Positions 1 through 9,721 of a DNA stretch of 64,000 bases are shown piece by piece. The DNA lies in contig QRFJ01005784.1 in the NCBI GenBank assembly GCA_006176705.1, forward strand, positions 186,001-250,000, written 5' to 3'. The stretch is from Cocos nucifera (lineage: Eukaryota > Streptophyta > Magnoliopsida > Arecales > Arecaceae). The position numbers were made by a program, and so were the translations under genes. The notes below the pieces were generated by a model. It was not told the origin of the DNA. It did no database searches and saw only the letters and a list, made by a program, of their open reading frames with translations. Within the stretch, counting starts at the first letter, position 1. Each line of letters begins with the position of its first letter.

Positions 1-2003
1 AAGAAAACCATAGACCTAATTAGTATATGAATTATTTACTCTAAAAATTTGGACTTTAGTCTAAAAGTTTTTCCACTATTTTGTTTGAATCGGTAGCCTC
101 TACCTCAAATTCGAAGAATTACCCCTAATTCTTTAGTGGATACTAGAATTCATATATACTATACATGAGCCCAACTTTGGTTGATCAACCCGTATGCATC
201 TATAGGTAGGTTCATAATAAATTATTTCACCAAACAACTTCTAATAATTTAAATTTTGCTCCGAAAATCTAATCAATAGGCTTTGGCCTCCACTGAAAAG
301 ATCCAATTAGATCTAACCATTAACATAACCATATTTGATACATCAGACCAATAAATGATCAGGCCTGACTTTAGTCGGCCAATCTGACCATCATTAGAAA
401 GATACGACCAAATTATCATATTATGAATGATAATTTTATTAGTCAATGAGCACCAGATCTTCGAACCTTCAATGATTATTAAACTAATGGACCCATTATC
501 ACTCAACTTAATGGGAGGCTATGACTTAGTTATCATCATAACTTTATCATTTTAAGGACCTAATAATTTTAGAGGATTTTATTAATCGATTTTAAGAAGA
601 ATTGATCAGCTAGTTTGGATCCTTCCACTGACTTCACCAAGTCAGATCAATAAGGACCTAATTAAAACTGGCATTAGGAGTGTCTAAATCAGTTAAACTA
701 ATTTACCTAATTGACATGGGTGAGTCCCAATCACCAAATGGTTTAATCAAAATCTAATTCACCAAGATAGCCAAGTAAGTGAGATCAGTGGAAGAGATAT
801 GCCATTAACTCATCAAAGATCGAATTAGTGCGAGTAGCTCCCAGTTAAAAACCACTGGTCTGAGCTGCCAGACTTACCTTAGACACCATCTGATTCATTA
901 GTTTTAATTTGACCAATCTAGCAATTTTAGGTTCTACCGCATAGCTATGAATCAAGTCCATTTGGTCCTCGTTAAAGGCATAGGCTTGACCAACTAAAAC
1001 TATTATAATTTAGTCTAAAGAGTCCTTGACCTAATCTAAATCAACATTTGGTTAAATTTGATCAATTTCTCTAATTTAGTCAATTCTTTAACTAACCTTA
1101 GGTCTAACCTAATTAACGGACCTAATTTGACTAACTCAATAATCCACATTTTGTGATCAATGACTTAGGATCTTTAGTTCACAATTCTAGATCATAATTC
1201 ATCATGCTTAATTCTCAATTTAGTTTAAGGCTGAGGGTTGGGGTTCGGCATTTCAAAAATATTTTTCAAAATTTTAAAGATTCTTTACATCCCAGCATTG
1301 TTTCACTAAATAGGTCAACTCATTTCAAAATAGATCGGTTTATTTCATAAACAAGCACTAGATGCAGGTTTAATCACATAAAACCAGCCAATTATAGCAT
1401 TCAGCCAACTTCTCAATCGGGCTGGCTTAGATCCCATCCGAGCTGGCCTGAGCAAAAGTTGAGCTGGCTCGGGCAGAAGGCCTAAGGCCATCGTTCCAAT
1501 TGGAGAGGCTCAGATCCCATCCGAGTTGGCCCAAATTGAAGTCGAGCCGGTCCAATTTCTGGCTAAGCCAGTTGGAGCATCAATCTAGAAATCATATTAT
1601 GGCTGGCACGTTGGTCGAGCTGGCTCGATTCTTGAGAGAGCTGGCTCGATCGGCGAATAGAACCTTTCTAAGAACCTATTACGTTTAATCTAAATCTGTA
1701 TACTTTACGTAAAAAATCATGAAATTATTTAGATCTAATCTAAACACTAATTTATGATAAAAAATTTAGATTAAATCCTTCAAACATATCACAAAAATCA
1801 TTAGATCTAATCTAAAGTTTTTAAGATCAATTTTATAGATCATAATGTACCTGACAATCTTTCCATTGTAAGGGATAAACCTTTCAGCAGAACAACCTAT
1901 AATCTATACGATCATCATTTTTATTTTTGAAATTAGATTATTATTTAGATCTAATTTAAAAATAATCTAAATCATGGATATATAATACATCAAAGAACCT
2001 TCT
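1..2003 (-). mobile_element. Element E, copia untranslated leader (partial)
   Basis: This is the long leader between the primer-binding site and gag of a minus-strand Ty1/copia element. Read on the minus strand it follows the leader of element A (12232-13941) through most of its length, down to the segment just before A's gag start. The gag ATG of E should therefore lie about 10-15 bp left of the window. No open frame of substance is present. It carries a stretch at about 1380-1690, richer in G+C and with imperfect GAGCTGGCTCG words, that A lacks. It also carries the splice-donor hairpin described separately. Confidence 0.8.
773..879 (-). promoter_or_regulatory. Leader 5' splice donor in an inverted repeat (E)
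   Basis: On the minus strand the consensus donor AAG|GTAAGT has its intron starting at 877. The donor core AGGTAAGT (872-879 complement) is matched 91 nt away by ACTTACTT (773-780 complement). All eight positions pair in RNA if one G-U is allowed. A nested 6-bp stem, CCACTG (852-857) with CAGTGG (786-791), lies inside. The acceptor would be just outside the window. The function is inferred; see the finding on the four leaders. Confidence 0.5.
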
Positions 2004-2015
2004 GCTCTGATATCA
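2004..2015 (-). other. Primer-binding site of E (initiator-Met type)
   Basis: The minus strand reads TGATATCAGAGC, one change (G to A) from the plant copia site TGGTATCAGAGC, complementary to the 3' end of initiator tRNA-Met. It lies 2 nt inside the LTR edge. This fixes E as minus-strand and 2018-4217 as its 5' LTR. Confidence 0.85.
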
Positions 2016-2017
2016 AT

Positions 2018-4217
2018 TGAAGAGAGCGCATAGGATTTCTAGCTCTACTTTCAAAATTTTTTTTGATAAATGTGCAGCGGATAATATTATTAATCATATT
2101 AATAATGAAAAGCTATAGATCTAATCTAAAAATCCTACACACTATAGGATCTAATGTATTATATGTGCATGCATATCTAAAAATAAAAATAAAATCAATA
2201 GTAAAACTATTTTACTGCTCTACGTGTTCAGAATATGTTATCTTTTCACGGATAGAAGAATATTGCAAATTGATCTCCACTGTGTAGATTTGAACACCGC
2301 GATGCAGTCACACACCCATCTCGCCTCCACAGGTAATGCACACGAGGCCCTGATATTGATCAGTTCCTCCTGAGTGTTAGTTCTGCAGAAACCTTCAATG
2401 ATTGATTTAGATCAAACTTCTTTTGATCTTCTTCACCGAGTCTTCAGATGCTTCGGATCTCAATGAATATAGATGAGAAGTTAAGGAGGTTCTCCATCTG
2501 GATCTATGAAGTCACGATCCTCGTAACTCACAGATCTAAATCCCAAACTCTAGATAGATTCTAGGGTATGCCCTCACCCAAATCCCTCGCACCTAGAACT
2601 CTTTTTTCTTTTTGATTTTTTCTTATATACAAGAGCTCACGCACAAGATCAAAAACTCCTTTTCTGATCTTCCTTTCTTTCTCTCTCTCTTTCTCTCTTT
2701 TTCTCATTATTCATACATCCATAAAATTCAATATTTTATAGAAGTGCACAAAACTGAGAGGCATGAGGGGTTAGTTTATATCAAGTAGTTATCCATTCAA
2801 ATTTAAATCCTATTCGAATTCAATTAGTAACTAGATCAAACCAATCCATTAGGCATGTGAGAAGGGAGAACGCACACCCTCCCTTGCATGAAAAAATTTA
2901 TGAGAAACATCTTTCTCATGGAGAAAGGATGGCACAAATCAAAGGATGATGTGGCATATGGGAAGACTAGTCAAACTAGTCTTACATTAGTCATTCAATT
3001 GAACCAATCTAATCCAAATTGGTTAGGCCCAATTGGATCAGATTAAACCCAACTTATTTAAGCTTAGTTAGGCTCAATTAAATTCTAATCAAATCAAGAA
3101 TTAATCAAACCAAATCCCTGATCAAATCAAAGATTAAAACTTCTTGACAATTAGATCATCTTATAACCTAATCAGGTCAAATCCAAATGAATCCAATTTA
3201 ATTGATCTTGATTCAAAAATAATCAATTAATCAAATTAAGTTAATTAGTGATTAAATTACTAATTAAACTTTTCTTAATAAGCTATTAGATCAGATAGGA
3301 ACCTCTAGTATGTGTGATCCCACAGGTTCGAACGTAAGCCGATAGTATAGGAATCAATTTTTCGTACTAATCAAAGTGACTATCTAGCAATGGTACCCGA
3401 TGTCTGAATAGGCCAAATAGTGTAATTGCAACATTCAGAATCTATGTGAATATGGTTACCGTATAATTCATCTCTTGCACCTCTGTCATAGGATAACTCA
3501 GGGTTAAACTATCAACTCTGAAAAATACATCCAAATCGTATCTCAAAGCAATTAGTTCTATGATGCCTTACTTGGACTATCTTGGCTAAGGCTTTGCTCA
3601 ATTGAAATACTATTGAACATAGATCCTAAATCAAGGAGTGGTCAATCCTAGCTTGACTCACGCATCGACTTCTCAAGTACTTGATTGTATCTAGAAACCT
3701 TCCATCACTGAATTAAAAATTCTAGTAGTCCAATACCAAAATATAGTGAGTTGCTTGGATGTCACCGAGGTAATCTCTGATCGGAGGGACACTTATGCCC
3801 GTATTCCATCAAAGCAATTCTTGATAGTAGAAAAGCTTTGAAGTTGGTCATGTTCAGTGCAGATGTACCCCTACATCTTATCTGTATGCCATACCAGTAT
3901 CTCTACACTCCTTAGTTAAGAGGATAACTAACCTATATCGCACTCAATGATCTATACTCGATAAACATTATCGTCCTTGGTAACAACATATCATTTGGTC
4001 ACAAACAAATTTAAGAACTAAACAACAAATCCTCCTTTGTCGATTCTAAATAGTCCTAAGGACTTCATTATAATAGACAGAAGTTCATTAGAAGATGAAA
4101 AATTTATGATGAAAAAGTCAGAATAACTTTTATTTAATTAATAATTTATATATAATTATATAAAATAACTCAATCATCAACATACTAATGATTGGCTTTG
4201 GGATACTATTTCCAACA
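2018..4217 (-). repeat. 5' LTR of element E (A/E copia family)
   Basis: A 2,200-bp LTR that on the minus strand begins TGTTGGAAATAG at 4217 and ends TTCA at 2018. Its outer edge shares the start TATCCCAAAGCCAATCA with the LTRs of A. It lacks the roughly 310-bp hairpin minisatellite found in both A LTRs, which accounts for its shorter length. It interrupts the pol of F at 4217/4218. The five bases after the LTR (CATCC, 4218-4222) would be one copy of the target duplication; the partner is off the left edge. No matching 3' LTR is in the window. Confidence 0.85.
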
Positions 4218-5310
4218 CATCCTAGAGCTAAAGAAAAATATAGTATCATTGGGTTACCTAGAGCAGAGTTGCTACAGCTTTAGCAATCATGCTAGAAATG
4301 GAGTATTGAACATCTCCAATGGAGCCATGGTTGTCATGAGAGGAAGGAGGCTAGAGAATAACCTCTATAGGATGGAGGGATTTGTGGTGACCAAAAAATT
4401 TGATACAGCTATAGTAGCATAGGATCAGTAGGGGCTTATCGTTTGTGGCATTACCACTTGGGCCACATGGAAGATGGCTAAAGGAGTGGAGCAAAAAGGG
4501 ACTGATCCTTGATCTGGGTGGAGGAGTTTCAAAGTTGTATGAGCCATACCAGATGGAAAAATAGAAGAGAGTTTAGTTTGCGGTTAGCATAGCATGCAGT
4601 GTAGCCCCATTAAAATTAGTTTACACTGATGTGTGGGGACCAGCTCCAGTTTTAGCCAGAAATAAAGTAAGATACTTCTTGATCCTGATAGATGATTTTT
4701 CAAGAATGGTTTGGATCTACTTTATGAAGGAGAAATTAGAAGTCTTCATCAAATTTGAAGTTTGGAAGGCCGAGATGGAGAAGGAATAGGGCAGCAGTAT
4801 GAAGTGTCTATAGTCTAACAACGATGAGGAGTACACTAGCAAGAAGTTTCAAATTTTTTGTGAGGAGTATGGTATCAAAAGATATTTTTTAGTGAGAGAG
4901 ACTTTTCTGTAAATAGGGTGGCTAGAGGATGAATAGAACTCTTATGGAGAAGGCAAGATGCATGAGGCTACAAGCAGGGCTTCCTAAAGCATTCTGACTG
5001 GATTCAGTGGATACAACCTACTATCTAGTGAATCGATCACCTCACATCAGGTTAGATGGAGAAAGTTTAGAGGAGAAATGATCTAGAAGGAGTATAAACC
5101 TAAACCACCTAAGGATATTTGGGTGCACGACATTTGTGCACATGGATGCTGGTGAGCGGAGCAAATTAGATGCTAAGGCAAAGAAGATGGTGTTCTTAGG
5201 ATATCCGCAAGGTATTAAGGGGTATCAACTATGGGATCCCTTAGAGAGGAAGGTCGTCATCAGTAGAGATATGGCCTTTAATGAAAAATTAGTTCTCCAT
5301 AGGTGAGATG
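4218..5310 (+). pseudogene. Element F: copia GAG-pre-integrase and integrase remnant
   Basis: The sequence opens inside the segment between protease and integrase (ELKKNIVSLGYLEQ), exactly at the edge of E's LTR, so the gag and protease end of F has been cut off. A gag-pre-integrase stretch follows, then the integrase core with LVYTDVWGPAP near 4612-4650, which carries the first catalytic Asp, then a degraded second-Asp region (a NNDEEYTSKKF remnant near 4816-4850). At least ten in-frame stops and several frame changes break it. It is a dead, old copy. The lineage is Ty1/copia; I do not name it more finely. Confidence 0.8.
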
Positions 5311-5529
5311 GTATGGAAGGATAGTAGGAGCAGCATGAGGTCTAGCAGGATAGTGCTGGACAACTAATCTCGTATTCTATTTTGCCACTTATAGGTGCAC
5401 CTGGAGGACTTGAGTTTTAGATGGAGCACTCTCGAAAGAAGTCTCCATAGGTGGAGAGGACTGAATTAAGGGTTAGAAGCTAGGAGGTTTAGTAGGAGCA
5501 AGCTAGATCAAGGACCGACATCAGTGTTA

Positions 5530-6420
5530 TATTGCACAAGCCAAAGAGGAATGTGCAACATCCAAATCGATATGGCTTCAAAGATTCTATGTCATATGCC
5601 CTGGTGATAGCAAATGGAGATCCCTACATCTATGAGGAGGCTGTGAAGAGCCATGATAGAGATAGATGGATCCAAGCTATGGCTGAGGAGATACAGTCTC
5701 CCCATAAGAACCAGGTGTGGTGATTGGTGCAGCTACCATAGGGGAAGAAATCCATTGGTTGCAAATGGATTTTCCAATGCTAGGAAGAGCCTTCGAAGCA
5801 GGGAGGTGTCAAGTACGAAAAAAGATTGGTGGCCAAAGGATACTTCTAGAAGGAAGGCATCGACTTCAATGAGGTATTCTCTTTAGTCGTTAGGCATATG
5901 TCTATCAGGATGCTGCTGAGCATCGTTGCAGCTCAAGACTTGAAGTTGGAGCAAATAGACATCAAGATGGCATTCCTCCATGGTTATCTAGAGGAAAGCA
6001 TCTACATGGAGCAACCACCAGGGTTCAAAGAGCCTGAAACAAAAGGGAAGGTATGTTTTCTATAGAAATCGCTGTATGGACTGAAGCAATCACCGAGATA
6101 GTGGTACAAGCGCTTCGACACCTTCATGCGAAGCATCAGTCTTTCCATATGTGAATTTGATCCTTGTATGTACGTTTAATCTTTGAATGATGGATCTAGG
6201 ATATTCTTACTCTTGTATGTAGATAACATGCAAGAGTAAGAAAGTTGTATAGGAATTGAAGGCTACATTATCTCGGGAGTTTGAGATGGAGGATTTGGAG
6301 CCTACAAGAAAGATCTTAGGTATAAAAATTCTCAGAGATCGGGCCAAGAAGGTGCTGCATTTGTCTCAGGATGGTTACATTTAAAAGATCTTGGAAAGAT
6401 TCTAGATGAAGGAAGCCAAA
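5530..6420 (+). pseudogene. Element F: copia reverse transcriptase remnant
   Basis: Recognisable RT blocks run in order: QAMAEEIQSPHKNQVW near 5665-5723; the IDIKMAFLHGYLEESIYMEQPPGF region near 5955-6025 (read across frames); SLYGLKQSPR near 6070; and the catalytic box at 6216-6227, which reads YVDN instead of YVDD. Directly after that box the expected codons are replaced by an inverted copy of the upstream sequence (see findings). Several stops are present. Such an RT would be inactive. Confidence 0.8.
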
Positions 6421-7233
6421 CCAGTAGCATTGTCACTTGCTAGTCACATTAGACTTTTAAAGATTCTATCATCACAAATTGAGGAAGAGGCTCGACAGAT
6501 GGAGAGAGTCCCATATGCTACTAGTGTGGAAAGTTTGATATATACCATGGTGTATTGTAGATTGGATTTAGCCCGTGTTGTGAGTCGGGTGAGCAGATTC
6601 ATGGCACAGCTTGGTAGGGAGCATATAGAGAATTGAAGAGCATCTTTAGGTATTTGGCTGGATTAGTTGGAGTTGGCATCAGCTATGGATAGTGAGGAGG
6701 TACTAAGAGACACTCCAATATATCCAAGGAGGCTCGGGGGCAGGTAGAAGGGTTCATGAATGCGGATTTTGGTGAAGATGTGGGCACTCGGCTTTCGATG
6801 ATAGGATTTATATTTTGCTTGAATGAAGGTCTTATTTTCTGGAGATCATGCTTGTAGCCCATCACAATCTTATCCACCATCAAGATGGAGTACATCGGCA
6901 TTACGAAGGTAGCAAAAAAGGCTCTATGGCTGAAAGAATTGGTGTTAGAGATGGGCCTTGCACAGGAGGCTGTTAGGATGCATTGTGACAGCCAAAGTGC
7001 ACTCTTACTTGCACGAAACTCCTTCTACCATGCAAGAACCAAGCATATCAATATTAGGTACCACCAGATTAGAGAGCTCGTGGAGGATGGCGAGGTGGAG
7101 CTGGTGAATATTCATACCAAGGAGAATCTAGCTGATGCACTGATGAAGATTCTTCTATGGGATAACTTTTATAGATGTGTGGCACTAATGTGTTTGATGG
7201 ATAGGATGGAGTTTGCTGAGGACTTAAGGCACC
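6421..7233 (+). pseudogene. Element F: end of RT and RNase H remnant
   Basis: The PYATSVESLIYTMVYCRLDLARVVSRVSRF motif region (about 6510-6600) is the C-terminal RT/connection block of copia elements. The RNase H half is largely open from 6885 to 7277: EYIGITKVAKKALWLKEL, then MHCDSQSAL and TKHINIRYHQIREL, ending with KENLADALMK near 7118-7150. This keeps the acidic residues and the conserved His region of plant copia RNase H. Stops at about 6635 and earlier break the join to RT. The sequence runs directly into the polypurine tract and 3' LTR. Confidence 0.8.
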
Positions 7234-7244
7234 AAGGGGGAGAT
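7234..7244 (+). other. Polypurine tract of F
   Basis: The purine run AAGGGGGAGAT lies immediately before the LTR start TGTAGAGCC. It is the plus-strand priming site of a copia element and fixes the LTR boundary at 7245. Confidence 0.8.
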
Positions 7245-7847
7245 TGTAGAGCCTTGTATGGTGCTCTCAAGTCTTAAATGGCTAAGATTAGGAGCCCATA
7301 AGGTAATCATGGGCTTATTAGGACTAGTTTGGGCCCTAGGCTGAAAGCTATCAACCTTTAGGATTTCAGGGTTTAGTGATTTTGGGCCCCAAGGGGCTAA
7401 CCTATATTAGGCTAGGCTTGAGTCCATAGGTTAAGATTGAGTCAAGTCATGGGTGTATATGGATTTGCAATTAACTCAATCTCATTGAGTTAGCCATGGA
7501 AGTTTTTGGATTGGGCCACATAGCCTCGTATATGTATACATGTATTAGGGTTTCATGAATCCAAGTAATACAGAACCATTTTCTTCCTATCTCTTTCTCT
7601 CCTAATCTCTCTCTTTGCCCCTATCTGCCACCCCCTTCTCTTAGAAAAACGCTAGCCACCACATCATAGCAAGGGGTCCCCCAAGGAGTCCTAGGGGCCA
7701 TCAAACCCTAGGCACCCACTAACCCTATCCATAGTGGCTACCCCTTCATCTAGTTCTCTCTCTCTCTTCTTGATGCCGCCTCCTTTAGATTGGAGCCTTT
7801 TGGTTGCTGGTTCCAAGTCTCGTAAGGTCAAGAGAATTGCTCTTTCA
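7245..7847 (+). repeat. 3' LTR of element F
   Basis: About 600 bp starting TGTAGAGCC just after the polypurine tract. The right edge is set at TCTTTCA, a CA end, and is less certain because no second copy exists in the window. It contains a TATATGTATACATGTATTAGG segment (about 7530-7551) that could be a TATA region, and a pyrimidine-rich stretch (7580-7640) typical of plant LTR R/U5. A PBS-like ATTGGTACTAGTAGC directly follows; see the rejected list. Confidence 0.6.
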
Positions 7848-7867
7848 ATTGGTACTAGTAGCAGCCT

Positions 7868-9165
7868 TCAACCTCTCAATATCTTTAAATGAACAAGGAG
7901 GGCCTTGTCCCGAGTTGCCACTATGTCATCTTGAGAGGACATGATCTCCTCCAGCTCCTTCATCTTGGCCTCCAGCTCAAGAATCTTGGAGACCTCCTGT
8001 TGTAGTTTCAGCAGCTTCTTTTCTTCCTCATTGGCCTTCCTTTGATGATCCATCAAGACTTATTGGCCTTCCAATCCAACCTCTCATTCTTTTCTCTTAT
8101 TGTGGCTAATTTCTCTTAAAGTTGCTTCTTCAACTCCTTGGCAACCTTGGCCTCCTTCATGGCTTTCTCCTTTGCCACCTTTTTGCAATCCTTCATAGTC
8201 TACAATGCCTCATCTATGGCTTTGTTATTATCAAAAAACTATGCCATGTGCTTAGTAAGAAGCCTAATAAACATGGTGGACTGAAAGAAAAAAACAAATG
8301 TCAAGTCGGTCTTAAACCGATGTAAAAAAAAAAAGTAGAGAGAGACTTACATCCAAAATGCAGTTGAAGCTATAGTTGATCAGCTTCTCTAGCTTGAGAT
8401 CCCTCCTTCGAGAGTTCAAGTCTTGCTGTGGCATCATGGCACACAGCAGGTCCCTGTCGAGCCTCAATGTGTCAAGCAAGGAAGCTTGAGCAAGGTTAAG
8501 CTTTTCAATGGAGGTTGATGGCGGATCGACCTCAAAAATTCTCAACCATTCAGAGGACTGAGACTATCGGATAGATACTGATGTCGGTGCAGTTGATGGA
8601 CTGACCTCGATGGTGCAGTAGATTGGCTCGATCTTGGATGAGCCACTGGTTCTCTAAGAGGTGGACAAACCACCTTGATAGATTGTCGATGTCGCCTAGA
8701 TACTAATGGAGATGCTGGAGTGGGGGCCGCATTGCTCACCAGCAGCCTCGAAGTAGACACTAGGGTAGATCGGGGGGATGTTGATGTGGACACATCAACT
8801 TTCTTCTCCTTCTTCGTAGGAGGAAGGTTGCCAGGTTCCTGCTTCATCTTCTTCTGCTCTGCCAACCTCTTGGGATTGAACCTTATGAGTGCTACCACAA
8901 TAAAGAAAATGCATTGGTCAAAAATTATTTGTAAACATGAAAACATGAAGAAAATCGAGCAATAGATTCATCTTGGAAAGAGATTTGGCTAATGCTGGAG
9001 TCGAATAATAACTAGTCCATCATCAACTGACTAAGTTTGGGCACCTTCATACCCAGCAGCTCTTTAAAGACCTCTTTATCTCTAGATAAAACTTGATTAT
9101 TTGAGTTCCATTTAAGCTGAGGTTTACCCCAGCTACAACTAAAATGCTAAGAAATATTAGAAAAA
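7868..9165 (-). pseudogene. Remnant of a plant transposon-like protein with coiled coil
   Basis: Read on the minus strand there are three pieces. First, about 9140-9009 encodes WGKPQLKWNSNN then RDKEVFKELLGMKVPKLSQ and a stop. Second, 8910-8545 is a Ser/Pro/Arg-rich, low-complexity stretch (RFNPKRLAEQKKMKQE, then PPTKKEKK), preceded by a splice-acceptor-like TTTATTGTGGTAG. Third, 8545-7868 contains a heptad-like coiled coil rich in Glu/Lys/Leu (EVSKILELEAKMKELEEIM). This order resembles plant proteins annotated as 'putative gypsy-type transposon' or plant-mobile-domain proteins; that likeness is from memory and unverified. Frame breaks and missing exons make an intact gene unlikely. It could instead be the 3' half of a captured host gene. 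Confidence 0.4.
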
Positions 9166-9329
9166 ATAAAAAAAAATGACTTTTCTAGTCGTGGATGGAG
9201 GAAGAGAGAGAAGGACCAAACATACAATTAGGTCAGGATAAAAAATATGACCAACACTTCTCCATTGAATGCTTCTTCAAGATGAATAATACTCTGAAGA
9301 GGAAAATCCAAAGTTCTATAGTAGTAAAC

Positions 9330-9721
9330 TATTAGGATTTGATGCCTTAAATTTGATCTACAGTAGAGAAGAATCAGTATCAGCACATAGTCAGGCTGGC
9401 TTGAATACGGGTCGAGCCAGCTTGGGCTTAGATCGAGGTGGCTCGGACCGTAGTCGAGCTAATCCTCTCAGGCAGACAGAAAGTAGGTGTTCGAGTGAGA
9501 TGCAGTTGAGCTAGCTTGACCTCTGATAGAGTTATCTCGATGGAGGTGAACAAAATAGGATGGGATTTTCTATTTGGACTCGAATTATGATTAATTCAAG
9601 AGATCTATAGGAGTTGCGCATGGACCACAGAATCACGGAGGGCTGCGATCACGATTTGAAGGCTATGCACACAATCAGAGTCCTGTTAAACTCATATTGG
9701 AAGATAGAGTCGTATTAGGAC
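9330..9721 (+). repeat. Element D 5' LTR, piece 1 of 3
   Basis: The piece starts TATTAGGATTTGATGCC, aligning with the 3' LTR start TGTTAGGATTTGACG at 45890, and follows that copy for 392 bp with its GAGCCAGCTTGG-type words. It stops at AGGAC (9717-9721), the target duplication of element A. The continuation is at 34589. The five bases before it (TAAAC) would be D's own target duplication; the partner is not in the window. Confidence 0.85.

Noticed and set aside
7848..7862. PBS-like ATTGGTACTAGTAGC directly after the F LTR, hinting at a second F copy in tandem
   Set aside because: It needs an extra base and two changes, and what follows is a minus-strand unrelated remnant, not a copia leader.
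8675..8965. Plus-strand open stretch of 96 codons
   Set aside because: A shadow of the minus-strand remnant, which has the recognisable motifs.
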